From positions 33,986,758 through 34,050,757 of the forward strand of contig BTRK01000001.1 of the NCBI GenBank assembly GCA_036245805.1: DNA of 64,000 nucleotides. Direction: 5' to 3'. Each line of letters opens with the position of its first letter. Within the stretch, counting starts at the first letter, position 1. Positions 13,295-22,600 of the stretch are shown here, one piece after another. The notes beneath the pieces are model-generated. The model worked only from the letters and a program-made list of their open reading frames with translations, was not told where the DNA came from and made no database searches. The position numbers were made by a program, and so were the translations under genes. Source of the DNA: Pristionchus mayeri. Taxonomy: Eukaryota > Nematoda > Chromadorea > Rhabditida > Neodiplogasteridae.

Positions 13295-16200
13295 CGGAAT
13301 ACGTTCGGAAAAACATAGCTGCCAGGGACTCACAGGGAAATAAGTCTACGACTTTAAAAGTCTAATCTCGTTAGGCTTCGAAAGTCTAAATATTAGACTT
13401 TCGAAGTTACGATATTAGACTTTCCAAGTCGAGATCCAATCAGTTTTCGATTCACTTGCGCGTCTACAGTACGCTGCCCATATTCGAAATTCATTTGATC
13501 AATACTCACTACGTTGATTGATCACTACGTTGTTTCTTCTGAGTTATTTACTGTTTTGTTGCTTCTTTGTTTTTGCATTATCATGTATTCTCACATCAGG
13601 TTACTTTAATTCATCTGTTACCACTCTATCCAATCTATGTACACAATCAAGGAGGAGGAGCAGGAACAATATCAGATAAGTACTTTTCGGCTATTCAGGT
13701 TTGCTTGTGCGAAGATTCCAGGTCGCTCGGGACGATTCATAGTTTTCTTTCAAGTAATGATAATTAAATACTGAACTACACTCGCCAAAAGGTTTGCTTT
13801 TGTTTACTGTGAGAATAGAAAGCGTAGCAAGTTGGTGTGCCTCGGTGCACAAAGGAATCAACAGAACGGAACGGAACGCTAAATGTACGGCAGCTGCCTG
13901 TCGTGATGTGCCTTGTGTTGTGCGTGCAGGCATAGCATGACAGGCAGCTACCGTACATTTAACTTCCCGTTCCGTTCTGCTGATTCATTTGTGCACCGAG
14001 GCACACCAACTTGCTACGCTTCCTATTCTCACAGTACTCAGTCCAAATTTATTTTTCAGATTCGTTGTGTGGTTATTCTATTATCAAGTTACTACTCTGC
14101 GTTTGAAATAAATCTCTCAAATTTCAAGAAGAACTATTCAACAAGAATCGGACTTTGATTGTCTAGTTCGCTCCAGTTTACCCTTTGATTATTTATGAAT
14201 AATGCTATTATAAATCGCCAATCGTTGTTCTCAGTACATTATCTGATGTGATAAAAATACTTTGTACGCAATCTGGCTCATTACTGCAACAATTAGCAAA
14301 AGTCTATGAAAAATCTGCTCCACCATGCGCTCTGTTTGAACTGGTTACTGTAGTTTTCCAAGGCTACTCTGTGAAGATTTCAAAGTCTAATTATTAGACT
14401 TTGAAATCAGTGAATTAGACTTTGAGTATGAAGTCACACCAGAGGAGTTGTAAAGTCTACACATAAGTCTAATATCGTAGACTTATTTCCCTGTGAGGAA
14501 GGGCTATTTCTTGCTTCTTATCCAGTAGGTTCCTAGTCGTCCGTATGCAGAATCAATTAACCATTGTTTACCCTGCTTCCTATCACGCTTCAAGATGATT
14601 ACCCAAATTTCGAACGCTTGCATGTAACCATCCTCCTCACCTGCGTATGATCCTCCAATAACGATCCACTTCTGGTTTCCTCCCTTTTCTTGATTCTTCT
14701 GTCTGACGAACTCAGCCACGTCTTCGATTGCTTGCTGTGACGAGAGATACTTCAGATTCGCGACGGAAGTGTCTCTGAAATTGTAAATGAATATCACGGA
14801 GAAACTATTGAAAACATCAATTTGTTTTGCACCACGGAACAAGTATTGGGGTGTCCGGAAAGTTCGTATAATGCTTCGGAAAAAAGTCAGTTCGCGATCA
14901 AATGCAGTGATTGCGCAATCTGTTTGCCAACAATATATTGCATCATTCTGACGTTGAGTAGTGAGAGGATTTAATCAGTCTCCTAGTTGCTACATTGATT
15001 CTTGTGATGGACTCCCATCTCTACCTCCGAGCAGTTCTACTTCATTACTACCGTCTTGGCCGATCCGTGAAGGAGGCCTTCTCTGCCCTGGCCCAGTCGG
15101 AAGGAGCTGACGCCCCCTCCATACCCTTCTGCTATAAGTGGTTCTCCCGCTTCAGGAAAGGGGAGTTTGGTCTCGATGATCAACCCCGCTCTGGACGCCC
15201 TCCCTCCCTCGATCAGCCTCTCGTTCTCCGCACACTGAAGCGCAAGCCCATGGCCAGTGTGCGTGAGTTGAAGAAGGATACTGGTACTCCCAGATCAACG
15301 GTGTCCGATATCCTTCATCGATCTGGGAAGAAGCCGAAACTCCCACAAGTGATTCCCCATGACTTCTCCCCCGAACAGCTGAAAAATAGTGTTCAAGTCT
15401 GTCGGGAATTACTCCATCGTAGATCCAATCTTCGATGGGTCAATTCCATCATAGCTACAGATGAGAAGTGGATCACGTACGATCACCCTGTGAGGAGACT
15501 GCAATGGGTGGATGCAGATGAGAAGCCCACGCCCGTCCCGAAGAAGGAAGAGCACGGAAAGAAGGAACTCCTCTGCTTCTTCTTCTCAGTGCTCGGTCCC
15601 ATCTACTGGGAGATCCTCGCCCCTGGCACCAGCATCAATGCCGACCTCTTCTCTGAACAACTGCAAGATGTCGCGATCAGAGTCCCTCCCAGACTCCTGA
15701 ACCAGGGAAAATTCTTCATCTGATGGACAATGCTCGCCCACATCGAGCGAAGATGACCCAGAAGAAAATGGACGAGCTGAAGATCGAGAGGATTCCCCAT
15801 CCACCGTATTCCCCAGATCTCTCCCCATGCGACTACCACTGCTTCCGCTCTCTCTCTGACTTCTGCAAAGGAAAGAAGTTCAAGAATCGAGATGAAGTTG
15901 TGATGGCTTTCGTGAACTGTTCGGTCTCGAAGAAACCCGCATTCTGGAAGAGAGGAATCGAGACCCTGCCCAATCGCTGGAGGGAGGTAGTGAGAAAGAA
16001 GGGGGCATACATTGGTTACTGAGAATTGTAAAGCATCGAATAAAAAATAAAAACAAAAAAATATACGAACTTTCCGGACACCCCAATACAACAGGCGCTT
16101 ATTAAGTTGTCAGCCACCAAGCATCGTATGACCCTGGACCCAAATGTTTTTTTCGTGATCAGGGTTTCAACTTAGAACCAGGAAATTAAGCATACCCTAA

Positions 16201-17061
16201 ACGTGCACATAAAAGTGTTATTAGACAAATTGACCGCACTCATCTCTACTAAACACCAAAACCTTCTACTTTTGAAAACAACAAGTTGTTTTGATGAAAA
16301 TCAGTAAATTTGTATCGATTTGTTGGATTCGGTGATCGTACTCTGTGGGATGGGATCGTCCATAGAATCGGTGCTCGAGATTGAAGAGGTCCGCATTGAG
16401 CTGCTTCGCGTAGTTGACGTACGATTTGTCCTCGCCGGTGACGACGTCCTCAGTGTCCCATTGCTGTGAATAACAAAAATAATGATAATAATAACAATAA
16501 CAACAATAACAATATAATAACAACAGTGAACGAACCTCTCCGGCCAGGTAGAGAATGTTGACATTGGAGTCCGGCTTGATGTAGTCGTGGTTGAAGAAGT
16601 ATCGCTCAAAATGGCAGAATGTCAAGCCTATTAGTTCGACATTCAGGAAATCGCTGCTTCAGTGACTTTTTTTCGCATTCTCACATCGATCGATTGGTTG
16701 AGAAAGTGTGAAAAGGTAGATTATTGAATTTCGAATTCTGCATTTACCTGATTCCATGTTTTCGTATTCGATGCATCGAAATGGTCGAGTTTCTGCGTCG
16801 CATTCGCTCTGCCGTAATTGGCGTTAGCGAGAATCGCCGGATCGAGCGCCTTGAAAGGGAGAAAATCATCGGACGTACTCTTGCAAAACTCGACCTTATC
16901 GGCGAATCCTCTGGTTCTCCTTCCCAGGAACAGCTCTGGCAGGGCCGTCGCCAGCGTGGCTAACGCCTGATTTTTTTTTACTTTTAGGAATGTTGGTATA
17001 CGGTAGGTGGGCAGCATAACAGTAATCGCAAACTGACCACAATCGCGAGGAGCCGCGTCAT
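1707..17061 (-). CDS. Gene B: two-domain S28 serine peptidase, 36 exons, 1052 aa
   Basis: Predicted secreted or GPI-anchored serine exopeptidase with two S28 domains. Exons in transcript order: 17038-17061, 16895-16966, 16748-16849, 16536-16604, 16342-16463, 14641-14774, 13001-13096, 12578-12636, 12169-12245, 10849-10921, 10737-10793, 10527-10592, 9602-9662, 9242-9341, 9048-9153, 8630-8732, 6902-6966, 6679-6754, 6389-6483, 6162-6281, 5900-5992, 5619-5685, 5433-5550, 5079-5203, 4791-4886, 4503-4638, 4111-4234, 3916-3977, 3660-3751, 3392-3430, 3160-3253, 2845-2950, 2593-2698, 2314-2415, 2152-2190, 1707-1789. The sum is 3159 nt with one open frame. Signal peptide: MTRLLAIV plus ALATLATALP. Domain 1 triad: Ser172 (GGSYAG), Asp418 (TQDPW), His444 (GGSHCSD). 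Linker about 463-559. Domain 2 triad: Ser691 (GGSYPG), Asp955 (DADPW), His982 (GTSHCAD). The tail is Pro/Thr-rich and ends in a hydrophobic run (LLLPVVLAFLC), GPI-signal-like. Intron 17 uses a GC donor. Introns hold two mariners, MITEs and foldbacks. Every exon has the same length as in gene C except exon 35. Substrate specificity is unknown. Confidence 0.9.
1826..2078. mobile_element. MITE with TTTAAAGGAGGAG ends (intron 35 of gene B)
   Basis: About 253 bp bounded by inverted TTTAAAGGAGGAG and CTCCTCCTTTAA. Its interior (AAATTTTCACATTGATATCT region) is shared, in inverted orientation, with the element at 11016-11274. No coding capacity. Confidence 0.6.
6991..8240 (-). mobile_element. mariner element in intron 16 of gene B
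   Basis: A 1250-bp element with terminal inverted repeats TTAGGTTGAACAGAAAGTCT at 6991 and its reverse complement ending at 8240. TA dinucleotides at 6989-6990 and 8241-8242 form the target duplication. It contains a broken transposase on the minus strand. Length, TA target and TTAGGTTG end are typical of mariner. Confidence 0.92.
7061..8010 (-). pseudogene. mariner transposase, inactivated
   Basis: Reading leftwards from an ATG at 8008-8010, the frame meets a TAG at codon 4. It continues with the helix-turn-helix region (AEVYDSYATHYQTMRNWYQL, EKGDFSMDDHDRSGRPPE) and then shifts frame near 7770. The rest (7061-7765) is open and carries the catalytic blocks: Asp in GVDKW, Asp in HDNARPH, and the third in YSPGLAPSDDWLF. 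These are the D,D34D signatures of mariner, about 340 residues overall. One stop and at least one frameshift make it a pseudogene. It resembles the fragment at 33260-34060. Confidence 0.88.
8283..8560 (+). repeat. tRNA-derived SINE-like sequence (intron 16 of gene B)
   Basis: A pol III A-box-like TGGCGCAGTGGT near 8290 is followed about 45 bp later by a B-box-like GATTTCGATCCC. Both are followed by a non-tRNA body to about 8560. This is the layout of a tRNA-derived SINE. No clear tail or target duplication was delimited, so the borders are approximate. Confidence 0.5.
9790..10050. mobile_element. MITE with TTTAAAGGAGGAG ends (intron 12 of gene B)
   Basis: About 260 bp with inverted TTTAAAGGAGGAG and CACCTCCTTTAAA ends. 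Same family as 1826-2078 and 11016-11274. The long open frame over it is incidental. Confidence 0.55.
11016..11274. mobile_element. MITE with CCTTTAAAAGAAGGAGTAAA ends (intron 9 of gene B)
   Basis: About 259 bp with ends CCTTTAAAAGAAGGAGTAAA and TTTACTCCTCCTTTAA. The interior matches the element at 1826-2078 in inverted orientation. Confidence 0.55.
12084..12153. repeat. Short hairpin repeat (CTCTCTCC...GGAGAGAG)
   Basis: Imperfect palindrome of about 70 bp in intron 9 of gene B. Its arms are CTCTCTCCATATCATACACT and their approximate complement ending GGAGAGAG. It belongs to the dispersed hairpin family best preserved at 52373-52487. Confidence 0.5.
12274..12345. repeat. Short hairpin repeat (TTCATTTTACACACTCTCTC type)
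   Basis: Inverted arms TTCATTTTACACACTCTCTC and AGAGAGCGCGCAAAATGAA around a CGCTCGACTGGTC centre. Located between exons 8 and 9 of gene B, immediately upstream of exon 9. Confidence 0.5.
12705..12783. repeat. Short hairpin repeat next to exon 8 of gene B
   Basis: Arms CTCTTCATTTCTCACACTCT and AGTGTGTAAAATGAAGAG around CCGCTCGAGCG. Same dispersed family, in intron 7 of gene B. Confidence 0.5.
13225..13296. repeat. (ATT)n microsatellite
   Basis: About 23 uninterrupted ATT units in intron 6 of gene B. Simple sequence only. Confidence 0.9.
13329..14497. mobile_element. Inverted-repeat element in intron 6 of gene B
   Basis: Bounded by CTCACAGGGAAATAAGTCTA at the left and its exact reverse complement at the right. 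The ends are rich in repeated AGTCTAATATTAGACTTT-like palindromes. It contains the nested foldback at 13805-14036. No transposase seen; target duplication not clear. Confidence 0.6.
13805..14036. mobile_element. Nested 232-bp foldback element
   Basis: Ends TACTGTGAGAATAG and CTATTCTCACAGTA, with arms of about 110 bp that stay complementary almost to the centre (TGTGCACCGAGGCACACCAA block). It lies inside the 13329-14497 element. The facing open frames in it are mirror images. Confidence 0.6.
14846..16086 (+). mobile_element. mariner element in intron 5 of gene B
   Basis: A 1241-bp element with terminal repeats TTGGGGTGTCCGGAAAGTTC and the reverse complement, flanked by TA at 14844-14845 and 16087-16088. 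It holds an almost intact transposase on the plus strand, opposite to gene B. A sister copy begins at 63020. Confidence 0.93.
14995..16022 (+). pseudogene. mariner transposase with one frameshift
   Basis: Reads from MILVMDSHLYLRAV (15007 is an equally good start) to GAYIGY at 16020, about 340 residues. N-terminal helix-turn-helix region (YKWFSRFRKGEFGLDDQPRS), then catalytic Asp in TDEKW, Asp in MDNARPH and the third in SPDLSPCDYH. Thirty-four residues separate the last two, giving the D,D34D mariner signature. The frame is lost once, near 15710: comparison with the sister copy at 63.4 kb shows one missing C (GGCAAA became GGAAA). No other lesion was seen, so inactivation looks recent. Confidence 0.9.
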
Positions 17062-17146
17062 TGTGCGGATCATAGATTCAAGATTCGAGGATGGATGTGA
17101 GATTTTTGTTCTCTCTTCGACTATTTGTAATAATGCAAAGTAATAA

Positions 17147-17153
17147 AGATAAG
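17147..17153. promoter_or_regulatory. GATA motif upstream of gene B
   Basis: AGATAAG 86 bp upstream of the gene B ATG, in a context (TAATAAAGATAAGGGGGAGC) nearly identical to that upstream of gene C. A candidate binding site for an intestinal GATA factor; function inferred. Confidence 0.4.
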
Positions 17154-17254
17154 GGGGAGCTCTCAAGTCGGGCGTGAACCGCCGTTTCGATGAATGGATG
17201 GCAAAGTACGCGTGCGATTTTTGTTGCGACAAGCGATGGCTTCGCTAGAAAGCT

Positions 17255-17330
17255 CTCTTCATTCCGCGTACTATCTCTCCGGTCAGACAGGTTAGAGAGC
17301 AGGCAGAATGGAGAGACAGTGGAGAGACCC
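17255..17330. repeat. Hairpin repeat upstream of gene B
   Basis: Arms CTCTCTTCATTCCGCGTACT and AGGCAGAATGGAGAGA around CCGGTCAGACAGGTTAGAG. This is the intact paralogue of the site into which the 31627-37919 composite has inserted upstream of gene C. Confidence 0.55.
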
Positions 17331-17937
17331 TAGTTACGACCTGCTCTTTAGTGGAGCAAGTGATGGTGAAGATCTAATTTAGCAATAGCACAAAATTAGT
17401 CATCAAATTGATGACTAATTTTTGATGTCACAGCGTGCAAAATCTAGATCCCCATTTTTTACCCAAACAAAAATGACAAAAATGGGCAAGCATCGTCAAA
17501 ACCATTAATCCTAAGAATCCGGGAAAACATGGTTTAAGGAAATGAAGGATTAATTAGGATTCCTTTTTGATCTGACATATTGTTAGGGATTTGTTTATTG
17601 ATCATATATTATGGGCAAGTATTCATCAGCTTTTGTAATTTTGAAGTTTAAATAAGACGGTTCATGCTTGATGCATTGTATGCCAAGCTTTCATTTACCG
17701 GAATAAGACGCCGGTTGCGTAAGAGCAAACTCATGAAGGCGTTGACACATCTAATTTTCGAAAATTTGTGAAATGGGGTCTCAAGGCAGCTGATCATGAT
17801 GGTCAACTTCATTGTGCACGACCGGTTGAGCCATTATTTTTGTCGGAAATGAACAACTAGGAACATGAAATTAAGCCCGAAAGTTTTGGAAATTTTCGCT
17901 CGTTGATTCCATATTTGAAATGGAAAAATCGATACTT
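17331..17937. other. Intergenic, related to the 3' flank of gene D
   Basis: No coding exon recognised. The stretch around 17430-17700 (AAAATCTAGATCCCCATTTT and on) matches 37975-38240, which lies just downstream of gene D. It contains a perfect small palindrome (AAATTAGTCATCAA and complement) near 17392-17420. Confidence 0.5.
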
Positions 17938-19347
17938 GAGAGGGAGATGCTTGCAAAGGATGCTATCGGCATAGTCAGTAGTCTGATGGTTTCCGAACTC
18001 GTTGCAAGTCTGCAAACTTGTGCGGCTTACAAAATGGAGTCGTTACCATTGACTTGTTAAGACTTGTTAAGACTTTTTTAGTTCTTTAGAGCACTGAAAA
18101 AAATAAAATGCTAAGTGTACAGGCTTTTCAGCACATTTTATTTGTTCGCAAAATTCCTAGCTTTTCTTTGCTGAGTAATAGGGTTCACAATTCATATAAA
18201 TATTTATTATATATTGGGGTGTCCCTAAAGTTCGTGGATTATTTTTTCAAAAATTTATTTCTTTGAAGCGATGAATCTCACTGCCTAATATTACGCAGTA
18301 TTGAGTAGAGCAATCAGTGCTCTACAATCCCCGAGCTGCACTAATTAGAAATGTTCAAGAAAAATTGAAAAAAATTGAAAATTTCAACATACACATAATA
18401 TAAAACGAATTTACATTGCAAAATTAGGCGATTGACTAGCAAACTGCCATCAAAATTTGAAAAACTCGGAAATCGGCCTTCCCTCGACAAGATAAAAAAA
18501 TCACAAGTTTTGATGTTTTAAATATGTTTTAAAGCCGCCAATAAAGAAAGATACAATGTTATAGGTTTAATATTGAAAGTATGATAGCTGCTTCTTATTC
18601 ACAATTAACTAGAGTTTTGAAACTTAAAAGAAAATGAAATTTTTTTTAAAACAGTGTCCTAAAAACACAAATTTTGGACTATTTCATCATCACTTGGTAA
18701 TCATTTAATGAAATAACCTATGCAAAAAATATTGCAGGTCCAGCTATAATAGATATGAACGATAACTAGTTTTCTTTACTTATACTTCGCGAGAAAATGT
18801 AATCAGAAAAAATTTCACGAACTTTTGGGGCACCCCAATAACTTCAAACACTCCCTCGCCACACCACCGGGCAAGAGAGTGTGTTGCAAAAAGTGTTCCC
18901 CGAATTGCGAACATCTATGACTGTGATTAAGTCTCATTATTCATTGTCGAACTACCAGAAAACCAACCTGAGAGCGGCCAAGCTGTCCACAAATGCGTCG
19001 GTTTCGAAGAAAGCACAAACATCAGCCGTTATCTTCAATAAAATATCATAATATACATTAGACTAGGGATTGCAAATCAGCGTGCGCACTCCTAATTTCG
19101 TGTGTTCGCTCGCTGGTCAGACAGTTTTTCATCACTGTCTTCGACTGCTAGATTTTGTGCCTGCTAGAGTAGGCTATTAGAGCACTACGGGCCCGCATTT
19201 CGGCTATCGTTTAGCCAACCATAGTACTTGCCACGCGACGTCGTTGAACTGGACGACGTCTGGGAACGGTCCATACAGATGATAGCAGGCATTGCGTCGA
19301 GGGCGGCGATCGTTTCGTTCGGATCCGAAGTCCATTCAGGGTCCAGG
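17938..19347 (-). pseudogene. Relic of a D-like S28 peptidase gene between B and C
   Basis: Three exon remnants in the same order and strand as gene D. At 19229-19347 is the counterpart of D exon 27 (LDPEWTSDPNETIAALD), with an internal deletion that breaks the frame. At 18968-19032 is D exon 28 (ADVCAFFETDAFVDSLAALR), still with intact splice sites. At about 17938-18015 is a degraded D exon 31 (TCNEFG visible). Exons 29 and 30 and all others are absent, and a 625-bp mariner-type element sits in the gap. Downstream sequence also matches the 3' flank of D. This is the remains of a deleted array member; it cannot encode an enzyme. Confidence 0.75.
18214..18838. mobile_element. Non-autonomous mariner-type element
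   Basis: A 625-bp AT-rich sequence with ends TTGGGGTGTCCCTAAAGTTC and the complement of TTGGGGTGCCCCAAAAGTTC, flanked by TA (18212-18213, 18839-18840). The ends resemble those of the 14846-16086 mariner. No transposase. It lies within the S28 relic. Confidence 0.75.
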
Positions 19348-19671
19348 CTGCAATACGATAATTAGCGAACCCTTAATTCGCAATCTTAATTGGCGATTGC
19401 AATGACTAACCGACAGACTGCGCGGGTTATTAATTTGGCGTCCTCATGGAACGAAGGAGTGCGAGATTGGTGATAAAGAGAGAGGAAACTCCCTCAAATT
19501 CTCGGAGGGAGTGATTCCCTGAGTGAATGGTACTCGCATTATGATGACAAAGGATGTGTACTTGAATAGTTGAGTTTTGATATTGGTGTGAACCATTGTT
19601 CACAATGAGCTCAAACTAAAAAGCGATGGTACAATGATATGATACAGGGTTTATCAGTTTATCGGAAACAA

Positions 19672-22600
19672 TCATAAACACGACAAGATAATTGACAGAA
19701 GGACCGGTAGGAGAAGGGAGAAATATGAGGCAGGAGAAGTAGTAGTCGGAGAGACTGAAATTAAACTGCTCTATCTCATTGCGTGGAAATTTTCAAAGGA
19801 GAACTTGACGGAGAAAAAAGTTCTCCTTGCTGCCGTTTCTGTTCTAGATGAGCTAGCGACTTGAAATTTGGATACAGGGGTGGTTTTTTATTCAGGAACA
19901 TGTGCACTTCGTTAGGAGCCACAATATTGAGTTTGAGCCGAGTTATAATTTGGATACAGGGGTGGTTTTTTATTCAGGAACATGTGCACTTCGTTAGGAG
20001 CCACAATATTGAGTTTGAGCCGAGTTATTCAAAGTTCTCCCGAGTTCTCCCGCGATATCGAAGGAAGGAGAACTTTTTTCTTCGTCAAGTTCTCGTTTGA
20101 AAATTTCCACGCCATCACTCTATGTTAAATTTAATGTATACGTTATTAAACAGAATAATTGGCTTATTGCGGGTTGAAAAAAACAATTTTTTCCCTCAAA
20201 TCTCACCTGTCGACGTGGGTTGCGAAGAGGGAGGAGGCGCACCTAAAAACAAAAAGTGATATTTGAAAAAAAAAGAAAAATATTTGACAAATTGTAAAAA
20301 TGACGCAGATTTCGATCTCTTCGGCGATGTTTACCGCCACGTAAGATATATGTTTCACTCACTCAGCCACTTCTGAATGTTGTCGAGAATGGTCTTCCTT
20401 GCTTGTGTCAACTCGGGAGGATCAGCGGGATCCGCAGCGTACATATCAGCACAATGAGAAGTTCCTGAATTCGGTTTGATTAAGAATTTTAATAAAATCA
20501 CAGACTTGAACACATATTCAGTACAATCCAGGTTTATAATGGTCATTGTCTTCTCAGTTTAACACTGTATTTCGTAACTAATTTTAATGATAAACGAACT
20601 AGTTGACTTACCCTTGATGAGAAGAGGAACGACGCTCTTGTCGAGATTGCCCTGCTCCGTGATGCCGAGTGCGTGCCACGGATCTGCATCGCCATTGGGA
20701 AGAACGACGTTCGTCGTCTGAGAATAATTGATGTTATAATGATATTTCCTTCAAGGATATTGTTATATATCTTGTTTAAGGGCGATCGAACTCTACAATT
20801 TCGCAATTTGGGTCAGCGGCTATTCATTTAAAACAATCGGTGTTCGACAATTTCACCAATTTCGATCAATGCTCTATGAATTCCCTCACATTGAATCTGG
20901 TTCTTCCTCCGTACTGGTAGTTTGTGGTGGAGACTCCCTTCTCGACTTGGTCCCTTCCCAGTCCGAAGACTCGCTCACACATGACGATGTCGAAACTGAA
21001 GATTTGGGGCGTTTGGTTGTTTAGGAGTGCAATTGATTTGAACGCCATCTCACAACGAATTCGCTACTAGGGAATTCGCGCACTTCGAAGCATTTTTAGG
21101 TCCTTTTTTGTTTTAGTTTTGCTTTTTTTCAATGTCAAAATCAGTGTAGGGGATTCTGTGAAAATCTTAAGACGACTTTTTATTGTTCAATCATATCTGC
21201 GATTCATACAAGGAAAGGCCGCGGGGTAAGGTAGAGTTTTTGGATGAGACAAATCGCGATCACTAGCGGATAAAATTATAAGAACTTCTATTTTTTCCAT
21301 ATCTGCTGGGGACAAGGAACGCCCTGCTAATGACGTTTATGACCGACTAACTTGATGGGTACGGGCGTTCCGAAGATGCCAGTTCCGTAGTCAGTAGTTT
21401 GATAGAAGCCAAACTCATTACACGTTTGCCACATCCACAAAAGTCCTGCATTTATTATTATTTTTGTTATTATTATTTTTTTTAAAATTATTATTTCATA
21501 ACAATATTAATATTAATGCAAAAATTACTCACCAGCCAGTTCGCTATCTTTGTACGTGTTATCATGTCCATCTGCAATTATGTTAGTAGCAATATTATAC
21601 ATCCTTGGGAGCGAAGCCCCGCCCATTTTTTGAATTTTTTCGTGCTTGGCCCCCAGGATGTATAATATTACTATAGTTTTGTTCTTCTTACTTGATTCTT
21701 AGCAACGGTATCACTTGATCAAATGCACAATGTTGCCACTAAATCGGACTAGAGATTGTGGAACCGTGGTATCGTTGTTTGAACAAAACTTAAAACGCCT
21801 ACCGACAAAGTTCTTCATATGAATGATAGACTGCATATCCGCATCATAGCTGCTGGGAATAGCTGCATCTCCATACTTGTCCATTCGAAGAGCGCTGGAA
21901 TATTTTATTTATTTTTTATTCCACTGCTAATTGTATATCCTCCCTCATCTATGAAGCAAAACAAAACCTATTTTTGATATATTAAAAAATTGTGACATTC
22001 GTATTTTTTTTTATTTATGCCGTTCTTCTAATCAGAAAACGAACCTGAGCGCATCTATGCTGGTCAACTTGTCGTCTTCGAAATGTGCGCACAGCTCTTT
22101 CATGTCCTGCAAAACGAACGAAACGTATTCAATTTGCGTAAACCGATAATTCAACAATTTTTTATCACAAGATTACCATTGACATTATTATGACATTTAT
22201 TAATACATTCAATAGTTATTACAAATACTCACCTTCCCATCGACTCCATTGTGCTCCACGGTGCCCTGATACATTCCGTACAGAGCCTCGAACACATCGT
22301 TCATATCCAGTGCATCGATAGTGACTGCCGGATCGGCCGTCCACGCAGGAGACAGTCTAAAGGCAAATGTAAACTCCTCTCTACGCATCCTCCCTAGAGA
22401 CGAGAACACGACACTAGGTCAGATGAGAACTGTCATGCATCCTTTATATCAAGGGCGGCATGACGTTATAGTTCTCATCCAACCTAGTGCCAGAGAACAC
22501 TGTTAGGTCAGTGTCAATAGACAGCTGAGATTAGAGTTCGTAATTCGTGTAATCGCCTCTTCGTCTCATCGTTTGACCGGTCTAGCAAGAAGAGACGATT

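Noticed and set aside
15603..16091. Long antisense frames over the mariner transposase (also at 63020-63716)
   Set aside because: They are shadows of the transposase on the opposite strand.
19865..20028. CRISPR-like direct repeat
   Set aside because: Only two adjacent units with no spacers, in a eukaryotic intron.
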